Shown here in pieces: positions 63,678-64,000 of a stretch of DNA of 64,000 bases. Under the pieces are notes generated by a model. It searched no databases and was not told the origin of the DNA. It saw only the letters and a program-made list of their open reading frames with translations. The position numbers and the translations under genes were made by a program. How positions within the stretch are numbered: position 1 is the stretch's first letter; each line of letters begins with the position of its first letter. This DNA comes from an uncultured Candidatus Saccharibacteria bacterium (lineage in GTDB: Bacteria; Patescibacteriota; Saccharimonadia; Saccharimonadales; Saccharimonadaceae): positions 62,001 to 126,000 of the forward strand of contig CAPFSK010000002.1 in NCBI GenBank assembly GCA_948614045.1, written 5' to 3'.

Positions 63678-63861
63678 GTTTACAGCTAGAACACGACTGC
63701 GCGGCTTTACGACCTACTACCAAGCTGAGTGGATGATATTCGAAGACGGACGTGGGCGCGTGAAGTTCATTGAGGGGCCACTAACTGGCAAATATACACT
63801 TGATGAAGTAGTAATTGCACTGGATGAAAAATGGAAATTGGAGGAGAGTGAAAATGGTTAA
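63670..63861 (+). CDS. Unknown phage protein, 63 residues
   Basis: GGAAGGAG eight bases before ATG 63670. Strand-rich, RGFTTYYQAEWMIFEDGRGRV then a helix ALDEKWKLEESENG. Overlaps the next start by eight bases. No family. Confidence 0.5.
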   Translation: MRKFTARTRLRGFTTYYQAEWMIFEDGRGRVKFIEGPLTGKYTLDEVVIALDEKWKLEESENG

Positions 63862-64000
63862 ACAGGAAGGGATTTTACAAGAACGAATAGCCAATTATCT
63901 AGTTCAAAATTATCCAGACGTACTATTTCATTCAGATTACGGATCGGGAGCTAAGCTTTCAGAAAAACAGTCAGCAGAGCAAAAACGACAAAATGGCGGA
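63854..64000 (+). CDS. Probable VRR-type phage endonuclease, 3' truncated by the window edge
   Basis: 49 residues visible. GILQERIANYLVQNYPDVLFHSDYG, in pieces, then QSAEQKRQNGG, resembles the opening of phage VRR-Nuc or PD-(D/E)XK endonucleases, where a G-x-P-D-L motif would follow just past the edge. GGAGAG before the ATG. Confidence 0.5.
   Translation, partial: MVKQEGILQERIANYLVQNYPDVLFHSDYGSGAKLSEKQSAEQKRQNGG

Larger units (their letters stand above)
55789..64000 (+). mobile_element. Left part of an integrated phage or phage-derived element
   Basis: A run of about 23 tightly packed plus-strand genes, many under 100 codons with overlapping ATGA junctions, including a single-strand annealing protein, YqaJ exonuclease, SSB-like protein, tRNA-Met, YopX, DUF4406 and a VRR-type nuclease start. 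Base and codon use is more A-rich than the chromosome part. The right end, integrase and structural genes are not in the window, so integration or decay cannot be judged. Confidence 0.8.

Noticed and set aside
1..64000. CRISPR array
   Set aside because: No regularly spaced direct repeats were seen; repeats present are inverted or single pairs.

Overview
The window looks like a chromosome segment of a Saccharibacteria (TM7 / Patescibacteria, CPR) cell carrying the left part of an integrated phage. The evidence is indirect but consistent: a streamlined housekeeping set with salvage enzymes rather than biosynthesis, many small membrane or secreted proteins of no clear family, cassettes of a repetitive surface-protein domain (FISUMP-like), TGA used as an ordinary stop, and a very uniform promoter style in which TATAAT or TACAAT sits only 6-9 bases before an ATG that has no ribosome binding site (leaderless messages). 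No rRNA or 16S-type marker is present, so the taxonomic call is an inference.

Layout. 1-3.4 kb: end of dihydrofolate reductase, an IscS/IscU iron-sulfur pair, and a NUDIX / DUF1653 / flavin-split-barrel operon. 3.4-9.6 kb: a Lys-rich membrane protein, then a four-gene ABC transporter / two-component module of the peptide-sensing or envelope-stress kind. 9.7-15 kb: AI-2E-type permease, tRNA-guanine transglycosylase with an odd in-frame insertion, a secreted protein with a structured leader, an exonuclease-endonuclease-phosphatase, and a queuosine-precursor transporter with a hairpin-rich leader. 15.2-24.7 kb: heterodimeric ABC exporter, dUTPase, DUF362 protein, VanY-type carboxypeptidase, a serine hydrolase split at a run of nine G, two surface-domain cassettes around a palindromic element, AlkD. 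25-33 kb: thymidylate synthase, a nucleotidyltransferase-dCMP deaminase fusion, HIT, UbiB-type kinase, AraC-type regulator, a P-loop ATPase with a Cys-rich partner, YggU. 33-42 kb: TM2, GNAT, helical and bactofilin-like membrane proteins, uracil-DNA glycosylase, a cutinase-vWA-PKD secreted protein, FAD oxidoreductase, trigger factor. 42-47 kb: rpsL-rpsG, then gap, rpiB, rpe, a PfkB kinase and a LOG-family protein. 47-55 kb: minus-strand small genes with one shared promoter type, a Gly/Cys-rich peptide that resembles a RiPP precursor, leuS, a YbaK protein, a two-span membrane protein and a third surface-domain cassette. 55.4-55.5 kb: tRNA-Gln. 55.8-64 kb: compact, all-plus phage early region with a Red-type recombination set (Rad52/Erf-like annealing protein, YqaJ exonuclease, SSB-like protein), a phage tRNA-Met, a candidate structured RNA, YopX, a calcineurin-like phosphoesterase and a start of a probable VRR-type nuclease.

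How the genes fit together. Folate reductase, thymidylate synthase, dCMP deaminase and dUTPase form a thymidylate branch spread over the window. Tgt and the queuosine-precursor transporter form a salvage route for tRNA modification. GAPDH, RpiB, Rpe and the PfkB kinase are a lower-glycolysis / pentose-phosphate block. The cutinase-like protein, carboxypeptidase, split serine hydrolase and surface cassettes fit an epibiont living on another bacterium. The best candidates for something undescribed are the peptide gene at 50563-50763, the repeated surface cassettes at 22.7, 23.2 and 54.7 kb, the palindromic in-frame insertion in tgt, and the nine-G tract splitting the serine hydrolase.
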